NCBI GenBank assembly: GCA_009912235.1
Contig: WNDS01000001.1
Location: forward strand, 620,001 to 684,000
Reading direction: 5' to 3'
Length of the DNA stretch: 64,000 nt
Source of the DNA: Stenotrophomonas maltophilia
GTDB lineage: Bacteria > Pseudomonadota > Gammaproteobacteria > Xanthomonadales > Xanthomonadaceae
The notes under the pieces are model-generated. The model searched no databases and had not been told where the DNA came from. It saw only the letters and a list, made by a program, of their open reading frames with translations. Numbering within the stretch: the stretch's first letter is position 1; every line of letters begins with the position of its first letter. Positions 10,367 through 20,496 of this stretch are shown in pieces. A program made the position numbers and the translations under genes.

Positions 10367-10389
10367 ATCCACGCATAGCGTGGATCTAC
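10367..10389 (-). repeat. SMAG-like GTAG palindromic repeat
   Basis: Minus-strand element starting GTAGATCCACG with stem ATCCACGC/GCGTGGAT. It pairs with the opposite-oriented element at 10314 between the convergent receptor genes. Confidence 0.65.
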
Positions 10390-10397
10390 TAAAGCGC

Positions 10398-10433
10398 CCA
10401 AAACGCGCAGGCTCCGCCGAAGCGGGGCCTGCG
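10398..10433 (-). terminator. Terminator after TonB receptor 2
   Basis: Read on the minus strand: a stem CGCAGGCCCCGC / GCGGAGCCTGCG with a TTCG tetraloop and one mismatch, followed by CGTTTTG. It lies about 20 bp after the receptor 2 stop. The T-run is short, so termination strength is uncertain. Confidence 0.6.
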
Positions 10434-10453
10434 TTCTACCCAAACAACAACGC

Positions 10454-13331
10454 TCAGAAATCGAACACGTATTCCAGCGAGAATTCCCGACCAACGGCGC
10501 TCAGCAGGCGGGTCGGGGCGAAGTCGTAGTCCAGCTTATACGGGTCCTTGTGGTTCCAGCTGGCCGAATTGAACACGTTGTTGACGTACAGGTTGACCTT
10601 GGCGTGCTCGGTCACCCGGTAGCCCACGTTGACGTTCCAAGTGATGAACGGTGCGACGCGACCGAAGTAGCGCGAGGTCGACTGGCCCGCGTTCGGGTTC
10701 GGGTTCGGCGCGCCACTGGGCAGGTTCGCCGGTTCGCTGCAGTTGGCCGATGGGCTGTCGCTGGGCACGTAGCCATCGGCGAACGGCAGGCAGCCACCGG
10801 GGTTGTCCAGGCGGTCGATACCCCAGTGATAGCGCACACCCGGCACCGAGCCGACGCGGTCGGCAAACACGTTCGCGTTCCAGCGCCCGCCCTGCCACGC
10901 CACGCTGCCGCGGATCTTGCTGCACAGGTCACGGTCGCGGCGCTCCGGGTTGGGATCGGCCGCGTAGCGCTGCTCTTTGGTGGACAGCTGGTTGGTGTAG
11001 TTCAGCGAGAACTGGAAGTTGCCCCATGCGGCGGTATCCAGGCGGTAGCGCGCGGTCACGTCGATACCCTTCACCGTGCGCTGCGCCAGGTTGAACGGGC
11101 GACGCTCGATCGACACCAGGCGGCCGTTGGCATCACGGTTCACGCGCGAGAGGATGCCCTCCCAGTACGCACTGCCGCCCGGGTTCGCCCACGGCGTGCC
11201 GTCCATGTTCAGCCCGGTCAGGCAGCCGGCTTCGGCCGACAGGATCTCATCCGAACCGACATCGACGATCATGTCCTCCAGCTTGATCACCCAGTAATCG
11301 GCGGTCAGCGAGGCATTGGGCAGCACGTCCCAGACGAAGCCGACCGTCCACGAATCGCAGGTTTCCGGGCGCAGCGGCGGCGTGCCACGACGGTTCACGT
11401 CGAAGGTGTACCAGACATCATTGTTGCCCACGCCGCAGTTGTTGATCTTGTAGGCGCCACTCTGGATGCAGTGCAGGCGGTCGGTGGTCTGCACCTGCGA
11501 GGAACTGGGCTGGCCCAGCAGGTAGTGCATGTCCGGGGCGTGGAAGCTGGTGGCATAGGAACCACGCACCAGGAGAGTCTCGAAGGGGCGCCATTCCAGG
11601 CCGGCGTTCCAGGTGGTTTCCTTCTGGCTGCCGATGGCCAGGCTGTCGGTGCTGTCGCTGGCCTTGTAACTGCCGTAGCGGTCGTAACGCGCCGCGGCGG
11701 TGGCGGTCAGCGATTCCAGCAGTGGAATCTTGAACTCCAGGCCGGCCGAGTAGCGGGTGCGCTCGCCGCCGCCACGGTCGACGTTCTGCAGGTCGAAATC
11801 GATGCCCGCCCGCGGGTCGGGATTGAGCTGGTAGCCCTGCTTGGCCACTTCCACCACGCCGGCGAACGAGATCGGGCCAGCCCAGCCCTGCAGCAGGTCG
11901 CCGGTGATGTCCGCCGAGGCCTGGTTGACGTAGGAGGACGCGCGGTTCCTCGCCACCGTGCCCATCTGCCAGTACTGCTCCGGCGTGATCGGGTTCCACC
12001 AGCGCTCTTTGTTCAACGCATAGATCGCCGCGCCGTCAGCGGTGGTGCCCAGCCGTGGGCCGAGGAAGAAGTCGTAGGACTTCTGCTTGTTCACCACGTT
12101 CTGGCGTTCTTCCACGCGGTAGTAGGAACGGCCCACGTTGGCGCTCCAGTCGAAGCGGTCGGCCAGCCGCCCGCGCAGGCCGGCGCTCCAGTCGAAGGAC
12201 AGTTCCCGGTTGGTGTTGCGCAACGTGTCCAGCCCGCCCACTTCGTTCGGCGTGAACTGGCGCGAGCCGATCAGCGGCGCCTTGCGGTTGGCGTCCCAGT
12301 AGTAGCCGTTGACATCGTCCACCAGGTACACGCTGGGCGGGTTGGCGCCCCACAGCGCCTCGGAATGGAAGACGGCCAGGTTGCTCCAGGCCTGCAGCCC
12401 GTTGTCGAAATCGAAGGTGCCGTACAGGTTGCCCGAAATGTTCTCCGAGCCGCCGGTGAGCATCCAGTTGGCATAGTCGGCGCTCATGCCGCACAGCTGG
12501 CCGGTGTTGCTGATGGTATTGGTGCCGTAGTTGTAGACCCGCCGGTCGGCCGTGTAGTACTCGCCGTTGAACTTCTCGCAGGTGCCGCTGGGCGGCGCCA
12601 ACCGGCGGCCGGTGCTGTTGTCGACCAGGGCCAGGCCGGTGGTGGGCCGGAAGCCGACCTTGCGCTGCTCCATGTTCCAGGACGACGGCGGCGCGTCGTC
12701 GGCATCGTCCATCGCCGGGCGGTCGCGGCCGAACAGCGGGTCGCGCTTGTTGTACTGCAGCGCGTAGGTGACGCTCCACCGGTCACCGGTCTTGCCACCG
12801 GCCCAGGACAGATCCCAGGTATCGCGGCCGCCTTCGGTGGAGGTGCCACCGCGCACGCGCACCTGGTCACCGTCGTAGTGGGTCTTGAGGATGACGTTGA
12901 CCACGCCGGCAATCGCGTCCGAACCGTAGATGGCCGACGCACCGCCGGTCAGCACTTCGATGCGCTCCACGGCGGCAGCCGGAATGTTGCTGTAGTTGGA
13001 GAAGTTGGTTTCGCCGCCATAGGGCAGCGGGTAGTCGGCCACGCGGCGGGCGTTGACCAGCAGCAGTGTGCGGTTGGGCCCCATGCCGCGCAGGTTCAGG
13101 CCGCTGGCGTTGGGCGTGTGCGAGCCCCACTGCGAGGGCGCCTCGACCGTGCCGGTGGCCTCGGTCAGCGTGGTCAGCATGTCGTAGACGGTAACGAAAC
13201 CCTCTTTCTGGATCTGCGCGGCGGTGATGATGTTCACCGGCGCCCTCCTGCGCGCTGGCCGCCAGCGGCAGCAGGGCGAGCAGCAGAGCCTGGGACAGCA
13301 GAAGACGGCGGGGACGGACAGGCTGAGCCAT
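10454..13331 (-). CDS. TonB-dependent receptor 2, with a frame break after the signal peptide
   Basis: A large outer-membrane receptor. The body from 13237 down to the TGA at 10454 is open for 927 codons. It contains the plug motif LNLRGMGPNRTLLLVNARRV, IEVLTGGASAIYGSDAIAGVVN, and a terminal FSLEYVFDF strand. Upstream, a signal peptide (start 13331, LLLSQALLLALLPLAASAQE) is in another frame: the frame changes near 13240. The stretch that normally holds the TonB box and the VTGSRI-like segment is also missing, so a small deletion plus frame change is likely. As it stands the receptor would not be exported. It belongs to the N-terminal group resembling vitamin or oligosaccharide receptors of Xanthomonadaceae; substrate unknown. 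Confidence 0.8.
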
Positions 13332-13407
13332 GGGTGGTTGCTCTTGGATGGTATGGGCGCGCGGATGCGAGGAACGGCGGCACTGCAGAGACGGCGATCC
13401 AGGGCGC

Positions 13408-13457
13408 TTGTATCGATCCATACCGGATCGGCGCGCTCCCCCTATGGATCGATTCAA
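13408..13457. promoter_or_regulatory. Two ATCGAT-centred palindromes upstream of TonB receptor 2 (candidate operators)
   Basis: Boxes at 13408-13421 (TTGTATCGATCCAT) and 13444-13457 (ATGGATCGATTCAA), with cores 36 bp apart, lie 77-126 bp before the receptor start. The spacing resembles the 33-bp pair upstream of the GH92 gene. The remaining bases between 13460 and 13635 hold nothing else that I recognise. Confidence 0.6.
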
Positions 13458-13635
13458 ACTAAAGCACAGCTGAACGAGCCATGGCATTCCGCGGCGCAGC
13501 ATGCCGGGTCGAACCGACGTTATTGACCCTCCAACACCCTGAAAATCAATACGTTATGGCGAAACGTCTCAGGCGAGCCATAAGTGTGGATGACACGATC
13601 ACGACATCCGCGCGCAGAACCTCATTTGTCCCCTG

Positions 13636-14190
13636 TCAACGATTGGCCTGGCGCGGCGTGTCTGGAACGAAGCGCCCCTTGCGGAGTACATAGCGGCTGG
13701 TCGCCTTGCCCTCAGGGCCTGCCTCCCACCACGCGACAGTGAATCCATCGTCATCCCGCATGACGGAGCAAAAATCGGACTCACTACCGGAGAGTCCCGA
13801 TTGCTGGCTGGCCAAAGACAACGTCTGCTGGCAGCTGCTGACCAGGAGCCTGACGCGCTCCACGGGCTTGGATGGGGTCAGTTCGTAGACAAACAGCTGG
13901 ACCTCACGACCTGCGCCACAGCGACCGGTCGGGTTGTCGGCGCCTGTATCGAATACCTGATACAGCGCACGGAAGCGTCTGCTACCGATCTGGTGCACAC
14001 GGGTGTCGACGAACGCCCCTCGGGCGGCGGGTTCCAGCATCACACCGCCTGCTTCAGAACCGATGCGATGGTACCCGGGAGTGGTCGCGTTCCAGACCCA
14101 GATCGAGGGATGTTTCTCGTCCGCGAGGGTTGCGGGAGCCGGCAGCAGCCATGCAAGGAGCAGGAGTAGTCGAAGCATGCAGAACATCAT
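13636..14190 (-). CDS. Hypothetical exported protein
   Basis: About 184 residues from the ATG at 14190 (a second Met follows at once, and another at 14178). The N-terminus MLRLLLLLAWLLPAPATLADE is a clear Sec signal peptide without a lipobox Cys. The mature part has several Cys (GRCGAG, SSCQQ, DFCSV) that could form disulfides in the periplasm, and ends WWEAGPEGKATSRYVLRKG. I do not recognise a family. The start is uncertain because no strong ribosome-binding site is visible. It is a single gene between receptor 2 and cutC. Confidence 0.6.
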   Translation of the reverse strand: MMFCMLRLLLLLAWLLPAPATLADEKHPSIWVWNATTPGYHRIGSEAGGVMLEPAARGAFVDTRVHQIGSRRFRALYQVFDTGADNPTGRCGAGREVQLFVYELTPSKPVERVRLLVSSCQQTLSLASQQSGLSGSESDFCSVMRDDDGFTVAWWEAGPEGKATSRYVLRKGRFVPDTPRQANR

Positions 14191-14343
14191 TGCCGCAGGG
14201 AGATGGCACCACTGTCGGCAGTCTGGACCTGATGTTCCAGCCGGAGGCACAGATCGCCCTGCATTTCCGCCATCCAGCGTACTTGCAGGCAATACGCACA
14301 AGCAGGAAGCGTCACTTTCCTGGTCGGGCATACCGGCCTATCC

Positions 14344-14378
14344 GGGGTCGGAGCCCTTCGGTGAAGGGATCCGACCCC
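14344..14378. terminator. Inverted repeat between cutC and the exported hypothetical
   Basis: A 35-nt hairpin with arms GGGGTCGGAGCCCTT and AAGGGATCCGACCCC (one mismatch) just past the cutC stop. It has no T-run. It resembles the GGGGTCAGATC hairpin at 26701 and may be a dispersed repeat that also ends transcription. Confidence 0.45.
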
Positions 14379-14387
14379 GGCTGGGGC

Positions 14388-15128
14388 TCAGGTGTCGAGC
14401 GCGTCGAGTGCGACGCGCAGCGCCGCGACGGTGGCGGCATCAGTCTGGCTCCAGTCGGGCGCCAGACCGGCCAGTGCCGGGTTGTGGAAACGCATGGCCG
14501 AGCGCCGCGCGCCCTTGGCCGAGGCGTGCAGTTCGAGGCAGCCGCTCACCTGCGCCACGCCGGCGATGTTGTCCGGCCCCAGCCCGGCCCCGGCCATCAC
14601 GCCGATGCGGCCCGCCGCCTGCTGGACCAGGGCAGCCAGCACCTCGGCGCCGGCTTCGGCACCGGCCTTGCCACCGGAGGTCAACACGCGCTGGCAGCCC
14701 AGGCCAATCACCTGCTCCAGCGCTGCCGGCAGGTCACGCGCGGCGTCGAAGGCGCGGTGGAAGGTGACCTGCAACGGGCCGGCCGCCTGCACAAGCCCAC
14801 GGCACAGCGCCAGGTCGAGGCCGCCGTCGGCGTCCAGCGCGCCGATCACCACGCCGTCGCAGCCCAACACGCGGCACTGTGCGATGTCACGCAGCATCAC
14901 CTCGGCTTCCAGGGCGTCGTAGTGGAAATCGCCCGGGCGTGGACGCACCAGCACGAACAGCGGAATGGCCAGCCGCTCGCGTGCGATGGCGATGCTGGCG
15001 TGCGACGGCGTGGTACCGCCTTCGGCCAGGTTGTCGAACAGTTCGATGCGGTCGGCGCCACCGGCCTGCGCGGCCAGTGCCGATGCCACCGAGTTGCTGG
15101 CGATTTCCAGCGTGCGGCGCGCGCTCAC
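14388..15128 (-). CDS. cutC: CutC-family protein
   Basis: A 246-residue TIM-barrel protein. Family features include LEIASNSVASALAAQAGGADRIELF at the N-terminus, GGTTPSHASIAIAR, LFVLVRPRPGDFHY, VIGALDADG and FHRAFDAARD, spread in the usual order. CutC was named for copper tolerance in E. coli, but its biochemical role remains uncertain and it often sits in glycan-degradation clusters. The start is GTG at 15128, overlapping the stop of the upstream aspartylglucosaminidase gene (GTGA), so the two are translationally coupled. Confidence 0.9.
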   Translation of the reverse strand: MSARRTLEIASNSVASALAAQAGGADRIELFDNLAEGGTTPSHASIAIARERLAIPLFVLVRPRPGDFHYDALEAEVMLRDIAQCRVLGCDGVVIGALDADGGLDLALCRGLVQAAGPLQVTFHRAFDAARDLPAALEQVIGLGCQRVLTSGGKAGAEAGAEVLAALVQQAAGRIGVMAGAGLGPDNIAGVAQVSGCLELHASAKGARRSAMRFHNPALAGLAPDWSQTDAATVAALRVALDALDT

Positions 15129-16123
15129 GTCTGCGTGCTCGTGTAGATCGACGGCGAATCGCGCAGGTCATCCTGGCGCTGTGCATCGCACACGGCGTAG
15201 ACGAAGCCGCGATGCAGTGCATATGCGCCCGCCTCGCCCTGCTTGTTCATCGCCAGGAAACACACCTGCAGCGTCTTGCTGGCCTCGGGCCGCTTGCGCA
15301 CCACGCGGTCGATGGCTTCGCGGCAGGCCTGCGCGGGCGTGCGCCCCTGGCGCATCAGCTCGACCACCAGGAACGAGGCAGCATTGCGGATCATTTCTTC
15401 GCCGACGCCGGAGGCCGTGGCCGCGCCGACGTCATTGTCCACGTGCAGGCCGGCGCCGATGATCGGGCTGTCGCCGACCCGGCCGTGTAGCTTCCAGGCC
15501 ATGCCGCTGGTGGTGCAGGCACCGGCCAGGTTGCCCTTCGCGTCCAGCGCCAGCATGCCGATGGTGTCGTGGTTGCTGCTGTCACCGGGCAGGCCACGGC
15601 GTTCGGCGTTGATCTGCGGCTGGTACTTCTCGGTCTTCAACCACTCGCGCCAGGCCGCTTCGGCCTGCGGGGTCAGCAGGTGCTGGCGCTCAAAGCCCTG
15701 CTGCACCGCGAACTGCTGGGCGCCCTCGCCCACCAGCAGCACGTGCGGGCTGTTTTCCATCACTTTGCGCGCCACCGAGACCGGGTGCAGGATGTCCACC
15801 AGCGCCGCCACCGCGCCGCAGCGGCCATCGCCGTCCATGATGCTGGCGTCCAGGCTGAGCACGCCGTCGCGGTCCGGGTTGCCGCAGTGGCCCGCGGTCG
15901 GGTTGCACAGCTCGCTCTCGGCCCAGCGTGCACCGGCTTACACCGCGTCCAGCGCGCTGCCGCCGTTGGACAGCAGCTTCCACGCGGCCTGGTTGGCGGG
16001 CACGCCGAAATCCCAGGTCGACACGACCTTGGCCCCGCCCTGCGCGCGTGCCTGCACGCCCGGCAGCGCGGCCATGCCTGCCGCCAGCGCTCCGGCCTGC
16101 AGGAACTGCCTGCGATCCACCAT
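15125..16123 (-). pseudogene. N4-(beta-N-acetylglucosaminyl)-L-asparaginase (aspartylglucosaminidase), in-frame TAA
   Basis: An Ntn-hydrolase of 332 residues if the stop is ignored. The N-terminus MVDRRQFLQAGALAAGM looks like a Tat signal. The start of the mature enzyme STWDFGVPANQAAW...ALDAV and the self-cleavage site SSNHDTIGML (new N-terminal Thr) are typical. GCTTSGMAWK-like and GRVGDSPIIGAGL segments complete the fold. The enzyme splits GlcNAc from the Asn of N-glycoproteins. A TAA at 15938-15940 follows ALDAV, where the family has Glu; the frame before and after is the same, so this is a single nonsense change. It lies between glk and cutC, and its context with the GH92 gene supports N-glycan breakdown. 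Confidence 0.85.
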
Positions 16124-16192
16124 GCTGTTCTCTCCCCTCGTGATGCCGTGGCCGGCCCACGGCCGGCGACAGCGTGGCTGCAAAAGCGCGGT

Positions 16193-17215
16193 TCAGTGCG
16201 CCGTGGGCGTGCGTGCGGCGTGCCAGGCGGCGGCACCGAGCACGCCCAGCTGGCCGTGTTCCACCCGCCACACCGGTACCTGCCGCACCACTTCGCTGAG
16301 CACGCCCTTGTTGATGTAGCGCTCGCGGAAGCGGCCATCGGCCAGGAAATCCTGCACGTGCGCGGAAATGCCCCCGGCCAGGTACAGCGAACGCGCACCG
16401 AAGGCGATCACCAGGTCGCCGGCCAGGCTGCCCAGCCAGGCGCTGAACACCTGCAGGGTCTCCACCGCCAGCGCATCCTCGCCGCTGCGCGCCGCCGCGA
16501 TCAGCGCTTCGGTGCTGGTCCAGTGCGGCGTGGCACCGCGCAGTTCGCACAGGCACGGGTACAGGTTCATCAGGCCACTGCCGGACAGCACCCGTTCGTT
16601 GTCCACGTGCGGCCAGCGCTCCAGCAGCCGGGCCAGCACCTGCAGTTCCAGCGCATTGCCGGCGCTGAGGGCGGCGTGGCCCACTTCGCTGGCCAGCACC
16701 GGGCGCTCGCCGTCGGCGAAGCGCAGTGCGGCGCCCAGACCCGTGCCGGCGCCCAGCACCAGCGCCGGGAACGCGTCGGCCGGATCGGCATCGCCGTTCA
16801 GCGGCACCAGCGTGTCGGCCTGCAGGTAGGGAATGGCCAGCGCCACCGCTTCGAAATCGTTGATCAGCTGCAGCGCCGACAGCCCCGACTGCTGCCGGGC
16901 GGCAGCCACCGACACCGTCCACGGCAGGTTCGAATTGATCAGGGTGTCACCGTCCAGCAGGCCGGCAATGGCAACCACTGCTTCGCTGACCGGGCGTTCC
17001 AGCCCCGCCACGAAATCGGCGAGGATCGCCGCCAGGCTGGCATGTTCGGCGCAGGTGTAGGCGCGGTAGCCGCCCAGCCGCGGGGTCTGCCCGGGCACGG
17101 TTTCGGCCAGCGCCAGGCGCGCGAAGGTGCCGCCGACATCGGCGACCACCAGCGTGCGCGGGCTGCCGCCATCGGCAGACGAAAGAGAAATCGGTGACGC
17201 TGCTGCGACGTTCAC
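16193..17215 (-). CDS. glk: Glucokinase
   Basis: A 340-residue bacterial-type glucokinase. The phosphate-binding LVVADVGGTFARLAL is near residue 22. INSNLPWTVS and LINDFEAVALAIPYL carry the catalytic Asp, followed by the ALVLGAGTGLGAALR adenosine-site loop and the SEVGHAAL Zn/sugar segment. It catalyses ATP-dependent phosphorylation of glucose; some relatives also accept mannose. The start is GTG at 17215 after a weak AGG. The next gene starts 69 bp downstream and encodes aspartylglucosaminidase, so glk-AGA-cutC reads as an operon. An ATCGAT palindrome ends 11 bp upstream of the start. Confidence 0.92.
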   Translation of the reverse strand: MNVAAASPISLSSADGGSPRTLVVADVGGTFARLALAETVPGQTPRLGGYRAYTCAEHASLAAILADFVAGLERPVSEAVVAIAGLLDGDTLINSNLPWTVSVAAARQQSGLSALQLINDFEAVALAIPYLQADTLVPLNGDADPADAFPALVLGAGTGLGAALRFADGERPVLASEVGHAALSAGNALELQVLARLLERWPHVDNERVLSGSGLMNLYPCLCELRGATPHWTSTEALIAAARSGEDALAVETLQVFSAWLGSLAGDLVIAFGARSLYLAGGISAHVQDFLADGRFRERYINKGVLSEVVRQVPVWRVEHGQLGVLGAAAWHAARTPTAH

Positions 17216-17225
17216 GCTGGCCTGC

Positions 17226-17239
17226 TTGGATCGATCGAA
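17226..17239. promoter_or_regulatory. ATCGAT-centred palindrome upstream of glk (candidate operator)
   Basis: TTGGATCGATCGAA, the best-centred match to the shared TTnGATCGATnnAA pattern. It sits just before the glk start codon, so a bound protein would block initiation or early elongation. Confidence 0.55.
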
Positions 17240-17344
17240 TCCGACCGATTCTCAGCCATCGGCGGCGCTTTGCCTAGCGGCCCCGGCCGGTGGCGTGGCC
17301 GCAGCCGGCGCGTGGCCGGCCGCTGCCGAAGACCGCCACACCGC

Positions 17345-18938
17345 TCAGGGCTGGGCGGCCTGCAGGCTGTAACTGGTGCTGGCGGTGAACACCGCACCGT
17401 CAGGCTGGGTCGAGCGCACCTCCACCTTGTGGCTCCACGGCCAGGCCGGTCGGCAGCGCACCGCGCCACAGGTGCGGCGAGGCGGTGGCTTCCGGCGAAC
17501 GGTCATAGCCGCGCAGGCTGCCGGCCTGGTCGTCGGCCACGTTTTCCACCAGCAGGCGCGGATCGGGCTGGCGCACCTGGGTCATCGGCTGCCAGGCGCC
17601 GCCGTCGACGCGGTACTCCACCACGCTGGCGTCCTCACCCATGTAGACGTTGGCGTACACGCCCCAGGCCGGGTAGGCGCCCTGGCGCAGCACCTTCGGC
17701 GCGTGCAGGCCGATCTGGTCGCTGGCCGCGGCGTCGGCCACGCGGTAATGCAGGCGGTAGCTGCCGTTGGCGGCCACGTCCAGCAGGGCGTAGCCCTTCG
17801 GCGTGCCATCGCTCATGGTGCTGTCCGGGGTGCCGTGGGCATCCTTCACGCCCGACCAGAACGCACCGCAGTTGGCACCCACGTTGTACTCGTGCAGCGG
17901 CTTCTCACCCTGCCAGCCCTCGGCCACCCCGTGGTAGTAGTGCTGCTGGGTGTGGCTGTGGCCGCTGAGCACCAGCACGTTGTGGAAGTCCTTGAGCAGC
18001 GCGAACAGGCGCTGGCGGTCGGTGTGGCGGAAGGTTTCCTTGCCGGGCGCGGCGTCGAACAGCGGAATGTGCATGCCCAGCACCAGCAGCCGGTCGCGGT
18101 GCAGGCCCTTCAGGTAGACCTCGAGGAAGGCGAACTGGTCCTCGCGGAGGCCGCCGACGTACTTCGGCTTCGCGGCCAGGTCGTACACCACGTCATCGAG
18201 GAACACGAAACTGGCCCCGCCCTCTTCCACCGCATAGGTGTCCGGGCCGTAGATGTTGCGCCAGCTGTCCAGCGAGTGGTCGTCGTTGGCCGCGTCGAAA
18301 TCCAGGTCGTGGTTGCCCGGCACGTGGAACCACGGCACGCCCAGCGAGGTGGTGACCTTGTTGATGGCCGGGTACAGCGACAGGTCGTCACTGACGATGT
18401 CGCCCAGAGTGGTGCCCAGCCGCGCCTTGGTCCTGCCCACCAGCGGGGCGACGATGGACTGCTGGTAGTAGCCGATGTCCTTCAGGCTGGCGGTCTGCGA
18501 ATCGGTGAACACCAGCATCTCGAAGCCCTTGCGGGCATCGCTGCGGCGCTCGGGCAGCAGGCCGAAATCCCAGCCGCGGGTGGCTTCGCCGGTGGCGGCG
18601 ATACCGCCGTACTTCAACGCCGGCGAGCCGCTGGGGCGGTAATGGCGCCAGAACGCAGGCAGGCCGTCGGCGGCCGGCTGGAAGCGGTAGGCGTCGGGCT
18701 TGATCACGAACACGGTCTGGCCATCGCGCACCGGCAGCGTATAGCTGCCGTCGGCGGCGGTCTTGACGATGGTTTCGCCGTTGGACACCTGCACCCCGGC
18801 CAGGCCGGGATCGGTCGCCCCGCGCCCCGGCTTGCCGTCGCGCTCCAGGTAGACCTTGCTGGTCACCTCCGCGCTGGCCGCCCAGGCCGGTGCAGTGGTC
18901 AACAACAGGCAGCACAGCCAGCTGGCGGGCATTTTCAT
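17345..18938 (-). CDS. Calcineurin-like metallophosphoesterase, exported, with C-terminal frameshift
   Basis: About 530 residues if restored. It has a signal peptide (MKMPASWLCC... to AWAASAEV), then an N-terminal beta-sandwich (VSNGETIVKTAADGSYTLP) and the catalytic phosphoesterase core: FTDSQ, DIVSDDL, PGNHDLDFD, HIPLFD and SGHSHTQQHY. This is the metal-binding series of the calcineurin fold. A C-terminal domain follows. The architecture matches the MetallophosN-catalytic-MetallophosC arrangement. One extra base near 17440 throws the frame off: the current frame stops at 17400, while the family-like ending (HKVEVRSTQPDGAVFTASTS) is in the next frame to 17345. The substrate is unknown. Confidence 0.83.
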
Positions 18939-19010
18939 CGGGTGGTCCGGGGTAAAGAAAGACCGCCTATTGTAGTTACCGTTGATGACATCGCGCACGC
19001 GCTGCCGCCC

Positions 19011-19086
19011 GGTGGGTGCGGACCGTGGGTCCGCACGACCACATCAACGCCCGCGTGTCCGGTAGGTGCGGACCGTTGGTCCGCAC
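19011..19086. repeat. Pair of GGTnGGTGCGGACC hairpin repeats, 50 bp apart
   Basis: Two near-identical 26-nt palindromes at 19011-19036 and 19061-19086, each built on GTGCGGACC / GGTCCGCAC, in the same orientation. They fill the gap between the phosphoesterase gene and the end of the his operon, and may serve as a transcription end or an RNA-stabilising structure for hisIE. Confidence 0.65.
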
Positions 19087-19094
19087 GCCCCCAA

Positions 19095-19730
19095 TCAACG
19101 GTGGCGCATTTCCAGCACATCGCGGGCGTCCTGCAGTGACAGCCCGCGTGCCTGCAGCAGCACCAGCAGGTGGTACAGCAGGTCCGAGGCCTCGCCGAGC
19201 AGTGCCTGGTCGTCCTGCGCCACGGCGGCCAGTGCGGTTTCCACGCCCTCCTCGCCCACCTTCTGGGCGATCCGGCGGATGCCGCCCTCCAGCAGCGTGG
19301 TGGTGTAGCTGCCGGCCGGGCGCTGCGCATCGCGCTGGGCCGCCAGCTGCTGCAGGCCGCCGAGGAAATCCTTCGGCGCGGCCGGGAAACAGCTCTCCGC
19401 GCCGGTGTGGCAAGTCGGGCCGGTCGGGCGTGCGCTCACCAGCAGGGTGTCATCGTCGCAGTCCACGCGGATGGCCTGCACCGCCAGCACATGGCCGGAC
19501 TGCTCGCCCTTGGTCCACAGCCGCTGCTTGCTGCGGCTGAAGAAGGTCATGTGGCCGCTGGCCAGGGTGGCCGCCAGCGAGGCGGCGCTGACGTAGCCCA
19601 GCATCAGCACCTGCAGCGTGTCGGCGTGCTGGACCACCGCCGGCAGCAGGCCATCGCCCTTGTTCCAGTCCAGCGCCTGCAGCGCCGCCGCATCCGGCAG
19701 CAGCACGATGGCGCCTGCTTCAATAGACAT
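19095..19730 (-). CDS. hisI: Bifunctional phosphoribosyl-AMP cyclohydrolase / phosphoribosyl-ATP pyrophosphatase
   Basis: A 211-residue fused HisI-HisE enzyme (hisIE), steps 2 and 3 of histidine synthesis. The N-terminal cyclohydrolase half has [42 protein letters not shown] and the metal ligands VDCDDD and CHTGAESCF. The C-terminal half (about residue 118 on) is the helical pyrophosphatase with [12 protein letters not shown] and [13 protein letters not shown]. It is the last gene of the operon and overlaps hisF by 11 bp. Confidence 0.96.
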   Translation of the reverse strand: MSIEAGAIVLLPDAAALQALDWNKGDGLLPAVVQHADTLQVLMLGYVSAASLAATLASGHMTFFSRSKQRLWTKGEQSGHVLAVQAIRVDCDDDTLLVSARPTGPTCHTGAESCFPAAPKDFLGGLQQLAAQRDAQRPAGSYTTTLLEGGIRRIAQKVGEEGVETALAAVAQDDQALLGEASDLLYHLLVLLQARGLSLQDARDVLEMRHR

Positions 19731-20496
19731 CCCGTACCTCGATCTGTTGTGTGCGCAGGTAGCGCTTCAATTCGGGAATGGCGATGGCCCCGCTGTGGAA
19801 CACGCTGGCCGCCAGCGCGCCATCGACATCGGCCTGGTCGAACACCTCGGCGAAGTGTTCGGGGCTGCCGCCCCCCCCGGAGGCGATCAGCGGCACCGTG
19901 CACAGCGCGCGCGCCTGGCGCAGCTGGGCCACGTCGTAGCCACGGCGCACGCCATCGCTGTCCATGCAGTTCAGCACAATCTCGCCGGCGCCGCGCTGCT
20001 GGGCCTCGGCAATCCAGTCCAGCGTCAGCCGCGGTACCGCCTGGGTCTTGTCCGGATCACCGCTGAAGCGGCGCACCCGCCATTGACCATCGTCCTCGCG
20101 TACCGAGTCCACGCCGACCACCACGCACTGCACGCCAAACTCTTCGGCCAGCTCAGTGATGAGCCCGGGGCGGCCGAGCGCGGGCGAGTTGATCGAGATC
20201 TTGTCCGCCCCGGCGCACAGCACCCGGCGCGCGGTATCAACACTGTCGATGCCACCGGCCACGCAGAACGGAATGTCGATCAGCCGCGCGATGCGCTCGA
20301 TCCAGGCCACGTCCACCGAGCGTGCCTCGGGGCTGGCACCGATGTCATAGAACACCAGCTCGTCGGCGCCCTGGTCGCGGTAGCGCTGCGCCAGTTCGGC
20401 AATGTCGCCCATGTCGACGTGGTCGCGGAAGCGCACGCCCTTGACCACGCGCCCATCGCGCACGTCCAGGCAGGGAATGATGCGGCGGCTCAGCAT
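19720..20496 (-). CDS. hisF: Imidazole glycerol phosphate synthase cyclase subunit
   Basis: A 258-residue (beta/alpha)8 barrel that, with HisH, turns PRFAR plus ammonia into IGP and AICAR. The start [20 protein letters not shown] carries catalytic Asp11; VVVGVDSV near residue 130 carries the second Asp. Phosphate-binding loops VAGGIDS and [11 protein letters not shown] are present. I chose the ATG at 20496, which matches the family N-terminus and overlaps the end of hisA. Confidence 0.97.
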   Translation of the reverse strand: MLSRRIIPCLDVRDGRVVKGVRFRDHVDMGDIAELAQRYRDQGADELVFYDIGASPEARSVDVAWIERIARLIDIPFCVAGGIDSVDTARRVLCAGADKISINSPALGRPGLITELAEEFGVQCVVVGVDSVREDDGQWRVRRFSGDPDKTQAVPRLTLDWIAEAQQRGAGEIVLNCMDSDGVRRGYDVAQLRQARALCTVPLIASGGGGSPEHFAEVFDQADVDGALAASVFHSGAIAIPELKRYLRTQQIEVRDVY

